Shown here piece after piece: positions 36,366 through 46,291 of a DNA stretch of 64,000 bases (positions are counted from its first letter, which is position 1; each line of letters opens with the position of its first letter). The notes beneath the pieces are model-generated. The model saw only the letters and a program-made list of their open reading frames with translations, did no database searches and was not told where the DNA came from. Origin of the DNA: Prolixibacter sp. NT017 (lineage in GTDB: Bacteria > Bacteroidota > Bacteroidia > Bacteroidales > Prolixibacteraceae); contig NZ_BLAV01000001.1 in NCBI RefSeq assembly GCF_009617875.1, positions 1,612,001 to 1,676,000 of the forward strand, in the 5' to 3' direction. The position numbers and the translations under genes were made by a program.

Positions 36366-38537
36366 TTAATTTGTAACTTGTATTTCTTTCGTTAACCGGA
36401 TGTCGTCCGAGGAACTCCCGATTTGCAATTGAATTTGGTCCGGTTCAACCGTGAAGGCTTTCTTTACTTCATTCCAGTATGCCAAATCCTTGGCGCGTAG
36501 CTTCAAGCTGACGGTTTTTGTCTTTCTGGGCTGAATGGTTATCCGGTCAAAACCTTTTAATTCCTTTTTGGGGCGTTGCACTTCCGAATGCAGATGACGG
36601 ACGTACAGTTGAGCCACTTCATCACCAGCACGTTTACCGGTATTGGTAATGTCGAAGGAAATGGTTAACGATTTTCCGGTTTGTATATTATCTGAACTTA
36701 CTTTCAGGTTGCTGTATGTAAATGTGGTGTAGCTCAAGCCGAATCCGAAAGGATAGAGCGGTTGTCCTTTGAAATACATATAGGTTCTGCCTTTCCGAAT
36801 ATCGTAATCGAGGCGGGGCGGAAGCTGCGTGACCGCCAGCGGCCATGTTTGCACCAGTCGTCCGCCCGGATTGAAATCGCCGAACAATACAGAAGCGAGC
36901 GCGCTTCCTTCTTCCTGACTGCAATGCGTCATGTGGAGAATCGCCGGTACATTGTGTTCCGTCCAGTTAATGGCATACGGAAAGCTGCTGATGAGCACCA
37001 CGATGGTTTTCGGGTTCACCCGATAGATTTGTTTAATTAATTCTTCGTCCTCGAGAATAATGGATTTGCGGTCGACTGCCTCTTTTCCATAGCTTGGCTT
37101 GGTGACCTTGGCCCAGCCAGCATCTCCGGTAGGGTGGTTGCCAACTACCACGATAGCGTAGTCGGATGTTTTGGCCAAATCAACCGCTTTGTTTCCAGTA
37201 TTGTCTTCAGCATAGCTAACGCGAATGCTGTCGCCAACACGACTGCGAATGCCATCCAACGGCGTGATAGTGTAGGGAGGCGTTCCTCCGTACCAGTCAC
37301 CGGGCACTTCGTTGGCAAATCGTCCAATCACGGCAATCGACTTGGTTTTTCCGGTTTGAAGTGGCAACGTCTGGTTATCGTTTTTCAGTAAAACGATGGA
37401 CTTTTGTGTAGCCAGTTTGACCAGCTCTTTATTCTTTTGACTCTTCCAGGGAGCAGGCTCGCCGTTCAAACCGATTTGGGAATACGGATTATCGTTCGGT
37501 GGATCGAGCAATCCGAGTTTGATCATCACCCGGAAATTACCCCGGATAACACGGTCGATATCTGCTTCGGTGAGTAGTTTGTCTTTCAAAGCTGCCCGAA
37601 TCGCATCAGCATAATCGTCCAAAAACTGGTTGATGCCCGCTTTGACGGCTTTGGCGGCTCCTTCTTCCAAATCGGGATAATATTTGTGATCGGTAATCAG
37701 CAATTTCAGCGCACCGCCGTCGGTACAGATGATGCCTTTTTGTCCCCATTCCTTTACGGTTACGTTTTTCAGTACCGGGTTGACCATCATGGGGATTTCA
37801 TTCCACGAGTTATATGAAGCCATGTAAGCCTGGCCTCCTCCGTCTTCAATTCCCATGCGGAAAGGAACTGAGTAATATTCACGGAAAAGTCGTTCGTTGA
37901 AGTTGGAAGATGACCAGGTCCGTTCATCTTCGTTGCTGTTGGCCAGAAAATGCTTCATCAGCGAGGCCGTCAGCCAGTATTTTGGATTGTCGCCCTGGAG
38001 ACCTTTTACAAAGGCAGTGACCATTGTTCCGTTGAAGAAGGGATCTTCGCCGTAGCATTCTTCAGTGCGTCCCCAACGTGGGTCGCGGCCTAAATCGGCA
38101 TTGGGGGCACGAACAACCAGGCCTTTGCTCTTGTAGTTTGGATTTTGAAAAAGATAGCGGGTTTCGTACCCTTCAACGGCTGCTACTTTTTTGAGCAATG
38201 CCGGGTCCCAGGTTTCGGCCAGACCGTAAGCTTGAGGGAAAGTCGTAGTGGGAGTAGGAGTGGCATATTTTCCCCAATTCGCCGGTCCGCCCATGGAGAC
38301 GCCGTGCAGGCCTTCCACGTGAGTGGCCCCTTTAATTCCCAGGCGGGGAACGCTGGGATCGGTACTCAGACAGCTGATTTTTTCATCCAGTGTCATGAGC
38401 GATAAAATGTTGTCAATTCGTTTTTCTACCGGGAGGTTAGGATTTTGAAAAGGGTATTGGTATTGCGCATGTGCTTTTTCGGTTCCTGCCATTAGAATCC
38501 CAATGAGCAGGAGCATCAAGATGAGATGTGATTTCAT
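36366..38537 (-). CDS. GH3 beta-xylosidase/beta-glucosidase-type enzyme
   Basis: This protein of about 723 residues is a GH3 enzyme with a signal peptide (LILMLLLIGILMAGTEKAHA). GATHVEGLHGVSMGG, APNADLGRDPRWGRTEECYGEDP and KHFLANSNEDER are barrel motifs. GIICTDGGALKLL holds the nucleophile Asp, here in a TDGG rather than SDWG context. The sandwich domain has IVLLKNDNQTLPL and the C-terminal FN3-like domain has GFGLSYTTFTYSNLK. The TDGG form is closer to xylosidase-like GH3 members. I chose MKSHLILML as the start because the 20 residues before it are not signal-like. Confidence 0.9.
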   Translation of the reverse strand: MKSHLILMLLLIGILMAGTEKAHAQYQYPFQNPNLPVEKRIDNILSLMTLDEKISCLSTDPSVPRLGIKGATHVEGLHGVSMGGPANWGKYATPTPTTTFPQAYGLAETWDPALLKKVAAVEGYETRYLFQNPNYKSKGLVVRAPNADLGRDPRWGRTEECYGEDPFFNGTMVTAFVKGLQGDNPKYWLTASLMKHFLANSNEDERTWSSSNFNERLFREYYSVPFRMGIEDGGGQAYMASYNSWNEIPMMVNPVLKNVTVKEWGQKGIICTDGGALKLLITDHKYYPDLEEGAAKAVKAGINQFLDDYADAIRAALKDKLLTEADIDRVIRGNFRVMIKLGLLDPPNDNPYSQIGLNGEPAPWKSQKNKELVKLATQKSIVLLKNDNQTLPLQTGKTKSIAVIGRFANEVPGDWYGGTPPYTITPLDGIRSRVGDSIRVSYAEDNTGNKAVDLAKTSDYAIVVVGNHPTGDAGWAKVTKPSYGKEAVDRKSIILEDEELIKQIYRVNPKTIVVLISSFPYAINWTEHNVPAILHMTHCSQEEGSALASVLFGDFNPGGRLVQTWPLAVTQLPPRLDYDIRKGRTYMYFKGQPLYPFGFGLSYTTFTYSNLKVSSDNIQTGKSLTISFDITNTGKRAGDEVAQLYVRHLHSEVQRPKKELKGFDRITIQPRKTKTVSLKLRAKDLAYWNEVKKAFTVEPDQIQLQIGSSSDDIRLTKEIQVTN

Positions 38538-38603
38538 AGTAAGCCAGTTCTTATCGGGATAGAAAGAAAAGTAATGGTAAAAGGGATATTGTACCAAAGA
38601 GAA

Positions 38604-38634
38604 CCACCAGCCATGAAATGCTCACAGCTGGTGG
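38604..38634 (-). terminator. Weak hairpin after the GH31 gene
   Basis: CCACCAGC / GCTGGTGG with a 15-nt loop lies just past the GH31 stop. The T-run behind it is poor, so it may reduce rather than end transcription into the GH3 gene. Confidence 0.4.
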
Positions 38635-38647
38635 ATTTGGTTTTTAT

Positions 38648-41092
38648 TTATTGATGTTTCTTAATGAAAGAGTGGTAAGACTCAATTTTGAAAGTTGTTT
38701 TTCCTTCCAGTGGATTACTGTCAAGTTTGTAGTTCTTGCCATCCGATGAAAGCACTACTTTGTGTAGCAGATTATCCGAAGGAAGACATACCAAACCATT
38801 GGCTTTGGTGTTGTGCGTATCGAATACTTCCAGTTCCAGTTTCGACCAGTCCATGTCTTTGGTTGACTGGGCTAACTTGATGTGCGGAATGACGGCGCCA
38901 TTGCGGACCAGCATCACGACTGGAATTTGTCCGGCTTCGATGTGGTGCCATCCGCCCTCGTAAGCTTTTCCTGTCTGGTAATCGATCCATTCGCCTTTCG
39001 GCAGATAAACATCGCGACCACTTTCGTCCTCAAACAACGGAGCGACGAGAATATCGGAACCGAACAAATACTCGTTATCCACTAACCACGAACCGGCGTC
39101 GTGCGGATACTCAACGAAAAGTGCCCGAACCATTGGCAGTCCTTTTTCGGTACATTCTTTTGCCTGCGCGTAGATATACGGCATCAAACGATAGCGCATG
39201 TTATCCGCTCTGCGGAAAGCATCTTCGAAATCTTTGCCGTAGGCCCATGGCTCTTTCGGAGGTGCTCCGTGACAGCGGCTGTGCGAGCTCAGCAAACCGA
39301 ACGGCAGCCAGCGGCGATACAAGTCTTCCGGTGTTTTCTGTACAAATCCGCCAATATCGTGACTCCAGAAAGCAAATCCGGATAATCCGAATGACAAACC
39401 TGCACGAAGTTCAGAGGCCATAGCCGTGTTGCTGTTGGCTGCATCGCCGCCCCAATGAAGCGGATAGCGCTGACTTCCGGCCCAGGTACTGCGTGCCCAG
39501 ATAATATCATCACCGGTAATCTCTTTCGTGATATCGTGTGCGGCTTTGTTGTAACGCAGCGGATACAGGTTGTGCTCGTAGAATCCGGTGCGACCGTTGT
39601 GGTAAATACCGTTAAGCGGAGCGGCTTCACCAAAGTCAACTTTTATTGCACTCACACCCATTTTCAAAAGGCCGGCCAGTTTATCCTGATACCATTTTAC
39701 GGTTTCCGGATTGGTGAAATCGAGCGTCGCATCTTCAAAAGGAAGATTACCCTTTGCATCTTTCACATACAGTCCTTTTTTTACGATTTCCGGGAAGAGC
39801 GTATTTTTCGGAACAAAGTAAGGCAATTGCCACAGACAAATATGGAATCCGTCATCTTTCAGGTCACTGATCATTTTTTCCGGAGAAGGAAAACGTGACG
39901 GTGAGAATTTATAGTCACAACGCCAGTCGGTTTCGAACCAGCCGGTATCGAAATGGATCACATCAGCCGGAATTTTATCTTTGCGGAGATGCTCAGTTAC
40001 TTCGTAGCCCTGTTTTTCGGAATCGTAAGTAATACGGCTCATCCACAGACCAAATGACCAGAGCGGTGGCATTGGTGCTTTTCCGGTCAGGTCGGTATAC
40101 TGGTCGAGAATGTCTTTCGGTTCGCCCAGGAAGATGAATAAGTCCAGTTGATCATCACCAATCATTAGCGTATTTACACCACGGAACGAAGCGCCGAAAT
40201 CGCAGGTAATGGGTGTCGACGTGTGCATAAACATTCCGTAACCCCGGCTACTCATGAAGAAAGGAATCGGTTTGTATTCCGCTTCGTTCTGGGTACCGTT
40301 GGCATCGTCGGTGTACAGCACAACCCTTTGACCGCGTTTGTTGAGATTGGTAAACGATTCACCGCAACCGAAGATTTTTTCATTCGGCGAAAGCGTAAAT
40401 GACGCAGCCACACTGCGCGAGTAGTCGGATGAACGACGGACAAACGAGAACGGAACAATGGGAGTGTAGGTATCCGTGTTATCTGCAGGACTATCGGTTT
40501 GCGTCAGCAATTTTCCTTTGGCATTGTAGATTTTGATGTGCCAGGGATGGGTTTCAACAACTACGGAACCATAAGCACTCGTGTACTTGTATCCGTTGTC
40601 GACTTTGGTGTATTTCCAGATTCCCGGTTTGGCTTCGGGAGCCACGCCGTTGACCAGCATCAGCGATTTGCCTTCCGGTTTGGCAACAAAACCCGTGTTC
40701 ATCCGAATACGAATGGTGCGTGCCGATACAAAATCGATGGAGAATGGGAGATGCGGATTGGCTTCGTATTCTCTGCCCGGAAACTCATTGCCCGGAGCGG
40801 GTTGCAAAAATGCCAGCATATTGTCGAAAGCCTGGCGCGTTTTGTAGACATTGCGCTGCCATTCGACAGTACCTTTTCCGGTAGCCGGATCGAACTTCGT
40901 CAAGCTGTCGGCAACAAAGTAGGTATTTTTAAAATTGTAGAAATCGGGACTAATGTCCACCGGTGAGTTGAGTAATCCGTTCTGCGATTCCAGCGATTGC
41001 GCGGCGACAGGCTGACTGAACGTAGCCAAAATCGCAGCAGCCAGTATCGTAAAGGTCTTGCGAATTAACAACTGTGGGTTTTTCCTTTTCAT
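38648..41092 (-). CDS. GH31 alpha-xylosidase-type enzyme
   Basis: This 814-residue protein has a signal peptide (FTILAAAILATFSQPVAAQ, about 12-31), an N-terminal beta-sandwich and a GH31 barrel. The nucleophile motif is AIKVDFGEAAP, close to KTDFGE in the E. coli alpha-xylosidase YicI, and the acid/base lies in WGGDAANSN. WSFGLWMSRITY, VIHFDTGWF and FWSHDIGGF are further GH31 signatures. The DFGE form separates alpha-xylosidases from alpha-glucosidases, so it likely removes alpha-1,6-xylose from xyloglucan-type oligosaccharides. It follows the GH2 gene by 52 bp. Confidence 0.92.
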   Translation of the reverse strand: MKRKNPQLLIRKTFTILAAAILATFSQPVAAQSLESQNGLLNSPVDISPDFYNFKNTYFVADSLTKFDPATGKGTVEWQRNVYKTRQAFDNMLAFLQPAPGNEFPGREYEANPHLPFSIDFVSARTIRIRMNTGFVAKPEGKSLMLVNGVAPEAKPGIWKYTKVDNGYKYTSAYGSVVVETHPWHIKIYNAKGKLLTQTDSPADNTDTYTPIVPFSFVRRSSDYSRSVAASFTLSPNEKIFGCGESFTNLNKRGQRVVLYTDDANGTQNEAEYKPIPFFMSSRGYGMFMHTSTPITCDFGASFRGVNTLMIGDDQLDLFIFLGEPKDILDQYTDLTGKAPMPPLWSFGLWMSRITYDSEKQGYEVTEHLRKDKIPADVIHFDTGWFETDWRCDYKFSPSRFPSPEKMISDLKDDGFHICLWQLPYFVPKNTLFPEIVKKGLYVKDAKGNLPFEDATLDFTNPETVKWYQDKLAGLLKMGVSAIKVDFGEAAPLNGIYHNGRTGFYEHNLYPLRYNKAAHDITKEITGDDIIWARSTWAGSQRYPLHWGGDAANSNTAMASELRAGLSFGLSGFAFWSHDIGGFVQKTPEDLYRRWLPFGLLSSHSRCHGAPPKEPWAYGKDFEDAFRRADNMRYRLMPYIYAQAKECTEKGLPMVRALFVEYPHDAGSWLVDNEYLFGSDILVAPLFEDESGRDVYLPKGEWIDYQTGKAYEGGWHHIEAGQIPVVMLVRNGAVIPHIKLAQSTKDMDWSKLELEVFDTHNTKANGLVCLPSDNLLHKVVLSSDGKNYKLDSNPLEGKTTFKIESYHSFIKKHQ

Positions 41093-41144
41093 TTGTTTAT
41101 TCTTTGTTTCATTGAATGATTGTTTGCTTTTTACCTATCCGTTT

Positions 41145-43571
41145 TTATTGAGCAGTTACCGTCACCTTCGCATCCGAAAGTCCTTCTGCTGAGGCTGTGA
41201 GCTCAATGTTTCCGGTTTTTCCGTCGGATTGGAGGACGACCAGGCATTTTCCGTTAAAAGCGTGCCGGTAATTGGCCTTGAACGGCTCGTGACTGGTCTC
41301 ACTTCCGTTATCTACGCCGGCAATGGTGGCTTCACCTTTAATTTTAAAATGAACAAGATTGTCGGCATGTGGAACCAGCGTTCCGTTTTGGTCAACTACA
41401 TTCACGGTCACATAAGCCAGGTCTTTACCATCGGCATGGATTTGCGGACGGTCCACCGTAAGCTGTAGCTTGGCTGGTTTGCCTGCCGTTTGAATTTCTT
41501 TGGTGAGGATGACTTTCCCATCTTTTTTGCCTACCGCTTTCAGTGTGCCGGGCTCGTAGGTCAGGCGCCACATCAAATGAAGTTTGTCACCTGTCTTTTT
41601 TCGAATGCCCATCGATTTCCCATTCAGGAAAAGCTCCACTTCATCGCAGTTGGTGTAGGCCCATACATCAATTGCTTGTCCCTTTTTCCAATTCCAGTGC
41701 GGGAAGATATGCAGTACCGGCTTGTCTGTCCATTCGCTTTGGTACAAGTAATAGGCATCTTTTGGAAAGCCGGCCAAATCGACAATGCCAAAGTAAGAGC
41801 TGCGTGCCGGCCATGTATAAGGCGTCGGTTCTCCCAAATAATCGAAGCCGGTCCAGATAAATTGTCCCGAAAGGAAATCGTATTTTTCAATAACCTTGAG
41901 TGTCTCTTCGTGTGTCGAACCCCATGGTGCATGGCAGTTATCGTAAGACGAGCAGGTGTAATCCGGATTTCCTTTTTCGGGAAGATCCCATCGTTTGGGC
42001 CACAGCCTGATACTGTCTGACGGCATATCGTAACTACCTCTTGTTTGCAGCGCTGATATTGTTTCGGTGGCAATGAATTTTTGCCCGGGGAAAGAATCCG
42101 GAAAGCTGGCATACAACTGATGATGGTAGTTGAAACCAATCAGGTCAAGAGCGCCCGACTTGATGATGCTGTTGCTCGGCTGCGGATCGTTGCAGGCAGA
42201 AGTAATCGGACGAGTTGTATCGTATTGATGAACAATACCGGCCAGTTCGCGTGCGATACTGGTTCCGGTGGAGTCCCATTGTTCCAGAATTTCGTTACCA
42301 ATGCTCCAAATCATCACACTGGGGTGATTGCGGTCGCGAAGAATCTGATCGGTTAAATCTTTTTTATGCCATTTGTCCCAATCGAGTGAGTAATCGTATT
42401 TTGTTTTGGATTTTTTCCACATGTCGAAGGCTTCATCCATGACGACGAAACCCATTTTGTCACACAGATTCAGCAATTCTGGAGCCGGAGGATTGTGGGA
42501 AGTGCGGATGGCGTTGACACCGGCATCTTTTAAAATTTTTAGCTGCCGCTGAATGGCCCGGGTATTGACGGCAGCTCCAAGGCATCCTAAATCGTGGTGC
42601 ATGCAGACGCCGTTGATTTTCATCGGAATGCCATTCAATGAAAATCCTTTGTTTACATCGAAGTTGAAATAGCGTATGCCAAATGGAACGGTTTGGTCAT
42701 CGATGGTCTTGTTGTTGCTGATAACCTGCGAAACACTTTTATAGAGAGTAGGCGAGTTAACCGACCACAATTCAGGTTGCTGAATATGAAATTGCTGGTC
42801 AAAAGAAGCTGTTTCACCCGCTGCAATTTCTTTCTCGTTGTTAGTCTCTCCGACAGCCGTCCCGGTTTGATTGTAAACGGTGGTCCGGAGCGTAATTTTT
42901 TTCGATTCCTTCGAATCGTTGGTAACCTGCGTGGTAACCTGCACCAATGCATTTTCGTTACTCACTTCAGGTGTTGTGATGTGTGTGCCCCAGTGTGATA
43001 TGTGAAGCGGGGAGGTGAGTTCGAGGCGGACATTCCGATAAATTCCGGAACCGCTGTACCAACGGGAGTTGGGTTGATCGGAATTGTCGACTTTCACGGC
43101 AATGAGGTTGGTGCTGTCGCCAAAATGTACGTAGGGAGTTAAATTGTATTGGAAGGAGATGTAGCCGTTCGGACGCTTTCCGAGATAATGACCATTGATC
43201 CAAACTTCCGAGTTGTGGTAAATGCCGTCGAAATCGATGTAAATCATTTTCCCTGCATTTTCTTTTGGAAGAGAAAAGGTTTTGCGGTACCAGCCTATTC
43301 CGCCCGGAAGGGCACCTCCACCAACACCGGCGGGATTGTCTTTACTAAATTCACCTTCGATGCTCCAGTCGTGAGGTAAGTTCAAGTTTCGCCAGTTTGT
43401 GTCGTTAAATGCAGTTTCACTGGCATTGGCTGTATCGCCCAGGTGGAATTTCCAATTGTTGTCGAAATCACTGATAATTCGAACCCGGTTGCTTTGCGGC
43501 TGGTACTGCTTGCATCCGTTTATTACAAGAAGCAAAGCGAGCAGCAGAAAAAGAGTGTTGACTATTTTCAT
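41145..43571 (-). CDS. GH2 beta-galactosidase-type lipoprotein
   Basis: This 808-residue protein has a lipoprotein signal (LLALLLVINGCKQ, Cys20). The jelly-roll N-terminal domain (WYRKTFSLP, NSEVWINGHYLGKRPNGY) is followed by an Ig-like domain and the GH2 barrel. The acid/base Glu is in MIWSIGNEILEQ and the nucleophile Glu in FIATETISAL. GVCMHHDLGCLGAAVN and RTSHNPPAPELL are typical GH2 motifs. Ig-like domains (DUF4982-like) end the protein. It probably removes beta-linked galactose, for instance from fucosylated or plain galactosyl side chains. It begins the glycosidase block downstream of the SusCD genes. Confidence 0.92.
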   Translation of the reverse strand: MKIVNTLFLLLALLLVINGCKQYQPQSNRVRIISDFDNNWKFHLGDTANASETAFNDTNWRNLNLPHDWSIEGEFSKDNPAGVGGGALPGGIGWYRKTFSLPKENAGKMIYIDFDGIYHNSEVWINGHYLGKRPNGYISFQYNLTPYVHFGDSTNLIAVKVDNSDQPNSRWYSGSGIYRNVRLELTSPLHISHWGTHITTPEVSNENALVQVTTQVTNDSKESKKITLRTTVYNQTGTAVGETNNEKEIAAGETASFDQQFHIQQPELWSVNSPTLYKSVSQVISNNKTIDDQTVPFGIRYFNFDVNKGFSLNGIPMKINGVCMHHDLGCLGAAVNTRAIQRQLKILKDAGVNAIRTSHNPPAPELLNLCDKMGFVVMDEAFDMWKKSKTKYDYSLDWDKWHKKDLTDQILRDRNHPSVMIWSIGNEILEQWDSTGTSIARELAGIVHQYDTTRPITSACNDPQPSNSIIKSGALDLIGFNYHHQLYASFPDSFPGQKFIATETISALQTRGSYDMPSDSIRLWPKRWDLPEKGNPDYTCSSYDNCHAPWGSTHEETLKVIEKYDFLSGQFIWTGFDYLGEPTPYTWPARSSYFGIVDLAGFPKDAYYLYQSEWTDKPVLHIFPHWNWKKGQAIDVWAYTNCDEVELFLNGKSMGIRKKTGDKLHLMWRLTYEPGTLKAVGKKDGKVILTKEIQTAGKPAKLQLTVDRPQIHADGKDLAYVTVNVVDQNGTLVPHADNLVHFKIKGEATIAGVDNGSETSHEPFKANYRHAFNGKCLVVLQSDGKTGNIELTASAEGLSDAKVTVTAQ

Positions 43572-43693
43572 TGTATATACTGAAAAGTTTTATTGTAAAA
43601 AGTACCATTACTTATCCAATAAACCTAAGCGATTACCGTCAAAATATTTTGGAACAGCATTTCTGTTTTTATTATCAGATAATTAAAGAACTG

Positions 43694-43729
43694 GAAAAAT
43701 CCGGGAGAGCAAAGTGCCCTTCCCGGATT
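43694..43729 (-). terminator. Terminator or attenuator after the surface lipoprotein gene
   Basis: AATCCGGGA / TCCCGGATT (9-bp stem, 13-nt loop) is followed on the minus strand by TTTTTCC. It separates the SusCD block from the glycosidase block and could lower expression of the latter relative to the transport genes. Confidence 0.7.
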
Positions 43730-43750
43730 AAACTGCTACTTGTGATGAGA

Positions 43751-44656
43751 CTAATGTGAATCGTAATATGCTTTGCTAACGAAGTTTAATGTTTGGATGC
43801 AGGCTCCCTGTCCGGAAATCACCGGATCACGAAGAACACCAATCATCATCTTGTCTGGTGTCAACGCCATAATCTTGAACTTACCGGTCCACGATTTGGT
43901 CAGAGTTGTATGATAATTGATGGGATGAATCAATGTCACATCATTCAATGTAATGGTGTGATTCTTCGTATCCAGCATGTAGGTTCCCGATTGTTGTCCG
44001 CCCATCGTAATTCCATCTGGCGTGGACGTATGGTCAACTTGTACATAGGGGCCGCCTTTCAGGTTAAAAGTCATGGAACCGAAATCGGTAGCAGCGCAAA
44101 GCCACTGGTTTCCTGACCAATCGGGTGACCAGTTCCATGAATCACCGCCAACAGCAACGCCCTCGGTTACCGAAAGCCAACTATCGTTGGTTCCGTAATA
44201 GTAGATGGGACCTGCCCATATCTTACTGATGCCATTGGCATCTAGATCGAGGTACCATGTTTTTTCTTCGCCATAACCTCCCGAAAGGTCGATCCATAAA
44301 TCTCCGCTTACTGCATTCTGGTCGAGTGTTGTGATGGATACTTGAACAGAATCGGCCTGTACATATCCACCGGCGCTTTCTACTCCGTATTTAAAAGTAT
44401 AGTCACCCGGAAACGCCACATTTACTGTGTCAATCACTCTGATAGAACGTCCAAAAGGAGTAGTCCACAGGGGAGTCACATTGGGTGTCAAACTGGTGAG
44501 AACGATATCATTCGGATTTGTACCCGATGGTTCTATCGTAAAGTTTAAATCGCTTTTGGAGAGCATTGGGCCAAGCTCGTATTTATCCGGCGTGCAGGCC
44601 GAAAACAGCAAGGTCAATCCCAATAACGTATATAAGATTTTGAATTTGTTTTTCAT
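43751..44656 (-). CDS. Surface glycan-binding-type lipoprotein (SusE/SGBP position)
   Basis: This protein of about 301 residues has a lipoprotein signal (LLGLTLLFSACTPDK, Cys20). The N-terminus (about 25-120) has a PKD-like beta-sandwich ending in YTFKYGVESAGGYVQADSVQVS. The remainder has a Trp-rich beta domain (WYLDLDANGISKIWAGP, NWSPDWSGNQWLC). It sits directly behind SusD, where PULs encode surface glycan-binding proteins that hold the polymer at the cell surface. No catalytic motif is seen. I chose the second Met (MKNKFK) because it gives the signal peptide and removes an overlap with susD. Confidence 0.82.
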   Translation of the reverse strand: MKNKFKILYTLLGLTLLFSACTPDKYELGPMLSKSDLNFTIEPSGTNPNDIVLTSLTPNVTPLWTTPFGRSIRVIDTVNVAFPGDYTFKYGVESAGGYVQADSVQVSITTLDQNAVSGDLWIDLSGGYGEEKTWYLDLDANGISKIWAGPIYYYGTNDSWLSVTEGVAVGGDSWNWSPDWSGNQWLCAATDFGSMTFNLKGGPYVQVDHTSTPDGITMGGQQSGTYMLDTKNHTITLNDVTLIHPINYHTTLTKSWTGKFKIMALTPDKMMIGVLRDPVISGQGACIQTLNFVSKAYYDSH

Positions 44657-44684
44657 TGTATTCTGTTTTAATGATCCGTTATTC

Positions 44685-46271
44685 TTACCAACCTGCATTT
44701 TGTTTCAATGTACCTGATGAAAGAGTAATCTGGTCATTGGGTATTTGCTGAAATCCATTGGTTGCTTTAATGTTTGCTTCCAGCTGTGAAGCACTGGGAG
44801 ATGTTCCTCCATCATCCAGGTAGGAAACGGAGGTGTTCTCAGCAATTGTCTTAGCTGCTTTATCGATTCCCTGACGAAGCAGATCCCAGTAGCGGATGCC
44901 TTCGCCTGCAAACTCCAGCCGACGCTGGGCCATGATCATATCCCCGTTGACCGACGAGGCCGGTGTAGCTGTCGAATCAGCTCTTTCCAATACCTGGTTG
45001 TAGTATGAAACAGCGTTGGGACTTCCCAACTCAGCTGCCATCAGCAATACATCGGAGTAACGGATAGCGAAATAATCCTGGTACTGACCTATCTGGAAGT
45101 CTGAGACAACTGACGTTCCGCTTGAATCACAAACCGGACTATATTTTTTTATAAAGTAACCAGTATACTCCCGTGTTTTATCCGCTTTGGAATAATCCGG
45201 AAATTCTTCTGAAATATTGATGATGGAGGCGAACCGGCGACTATCGTCCGCACTAAAGGTATTGTACAACTTCGGGTCTACTGTGCAAGCTCCCCACCCG
45301 TACTGGTATGGGAAATGTGACTCCTCCCGTATTCCTTCCATCACCATCCAGGTATTACCTGTAATGTTGCCGTTGTAATCACCGGTGGAGGAATACTTGA
45401 TAGAGAAAACCACCTCGGGGTTGTCTTCCCCTGCATAAGAAACGCCTTTTGCCAATGAAGCTGCAGGCCACAGTGTCGTATAGTCGCTTACCAAACTGTG
45501 ACCGCTATTGGCAATTACATCTTCAACAGCGGCTAAAGCTGTCTGGGCTGTTTCACCACCAATAGAGGTCTTACCATAGTATCCGCTGTAGAACAGGTAA
45601 ACCCTTGCCAACAGTGATTCAGCAGCCCATTTGGTTACTCTTCCACTCGTTACATTGGCATAATTGGTAGAAGGAAGATTGTTAACGGCGAAGCGCAAAT
45701 CTTTCATTATCTGTGTGTAGGTTGAATCTGGCTCAGCTTGTGCCACATTATCCAAAGTTGGAGTTGTAACCAGAGGGACTCTTTCCCATAGACGCGCCAT
45801 GTCAAAGTAGCAGAAAGCACGGATGAATCGGGCTTCTGATTCGTATTGATTCTTCAGTGCCGTACTGTCGCTCCAGTCAACCTGATCGATTTTGTCAATC
45901 AGAGTATTGCAGCGGTAAATAGCCTGATAGTAGTGTTTCCATGTGTCACTATAAATGGAAACATCGGAAGGAGATACTGATTTATCAAATTCGTCCAACA
46001 ACTGATAGCCGTATCCATCCGATGCGCCGGTACCACCCAAACAGTTATCAGAGAGCACTTCAGATACAACCGGAAAAGCAACACCTCCGTTCCATATCAG
46101 ATCCAATCCATTGTAACACCCTACCAATGCGGTATATGCGTCAGAAGGCGTTTGGTAATATGACTCGCTGGTCTTCTTCGGATCCGTCAGGTCGGTCGTG
46201 AGAAAATCACTGCAAGAACTGAAGGCAGTCATTGCAATCATTGCAATAAACAAAATCCTATATCTTTTCAT
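44685..46271 (-). CDS. SusD/RagB-family nutrient-binding lipoprotein
   Basis: This 528-residue protein has a lipoprotein signal (IAMTAFSSCSDFLT, Cys20). The SusD N-terminal region has SESYYQTPSDAYTALVGCYNGL and ARFIRAFCYFDMARLWERVPLV, the TPR-rich core of the family. The C-terminus has MAQRRLEFAGEGIRYWDLLRQG, a hallmark SusD motif. It forms the hinged lid over the SusC transporter and captures oligosaccharides. It lies 20 bp after susC. Confidence 0.97.
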   Translation of the reverse strand: MKRYRILFIAMIAMTAFSSCSDFLTTDLTDPKKTSESYYQTPSDAYTALVGCYNGLDLIWNGGVAFPVVSEVLSDNCLGGTGASDGYGYQLLDEFDKSVSPSDVSIYSDTWKHYYQAIYRCNTLIDKIDQVDWSDSTALKNQYESEARFIRAFCYFDMARLWERVPLVTTPTLDNVAQAEPDSTYTQIMKDLRFAVNNLPSTNYANVTSGRVTKWAAESLLARVYLFYSGYYGKTSIGGETAQTALAAVEDVIANSGHSLVSDYTTLWPAASLAKGVSYAGEDNPEVVFSIKYSSTGDYNGNITGNTWMVMEGIREESHFPYQYGWGACTVDPKLYNTFSADDSRRFASIINISEEFPDYSKADKTREYTGYFIKKYSPVCDSSGTSVVSDFQIGQYQDYFAIRYSDVLLMAAELGSPNAVSYYNQVLERADSTATPASSVNGDMIMAQRRLEFAGEGIRYWDLLRQGIDKAAKTIAENTSVSYLDDGGTSPSASQLEANIKATNGFQQIPNDQITLSSGTLKQNAGW

Positions 46272-46291
46272 ATTTATTTCTTCTTTAAGGT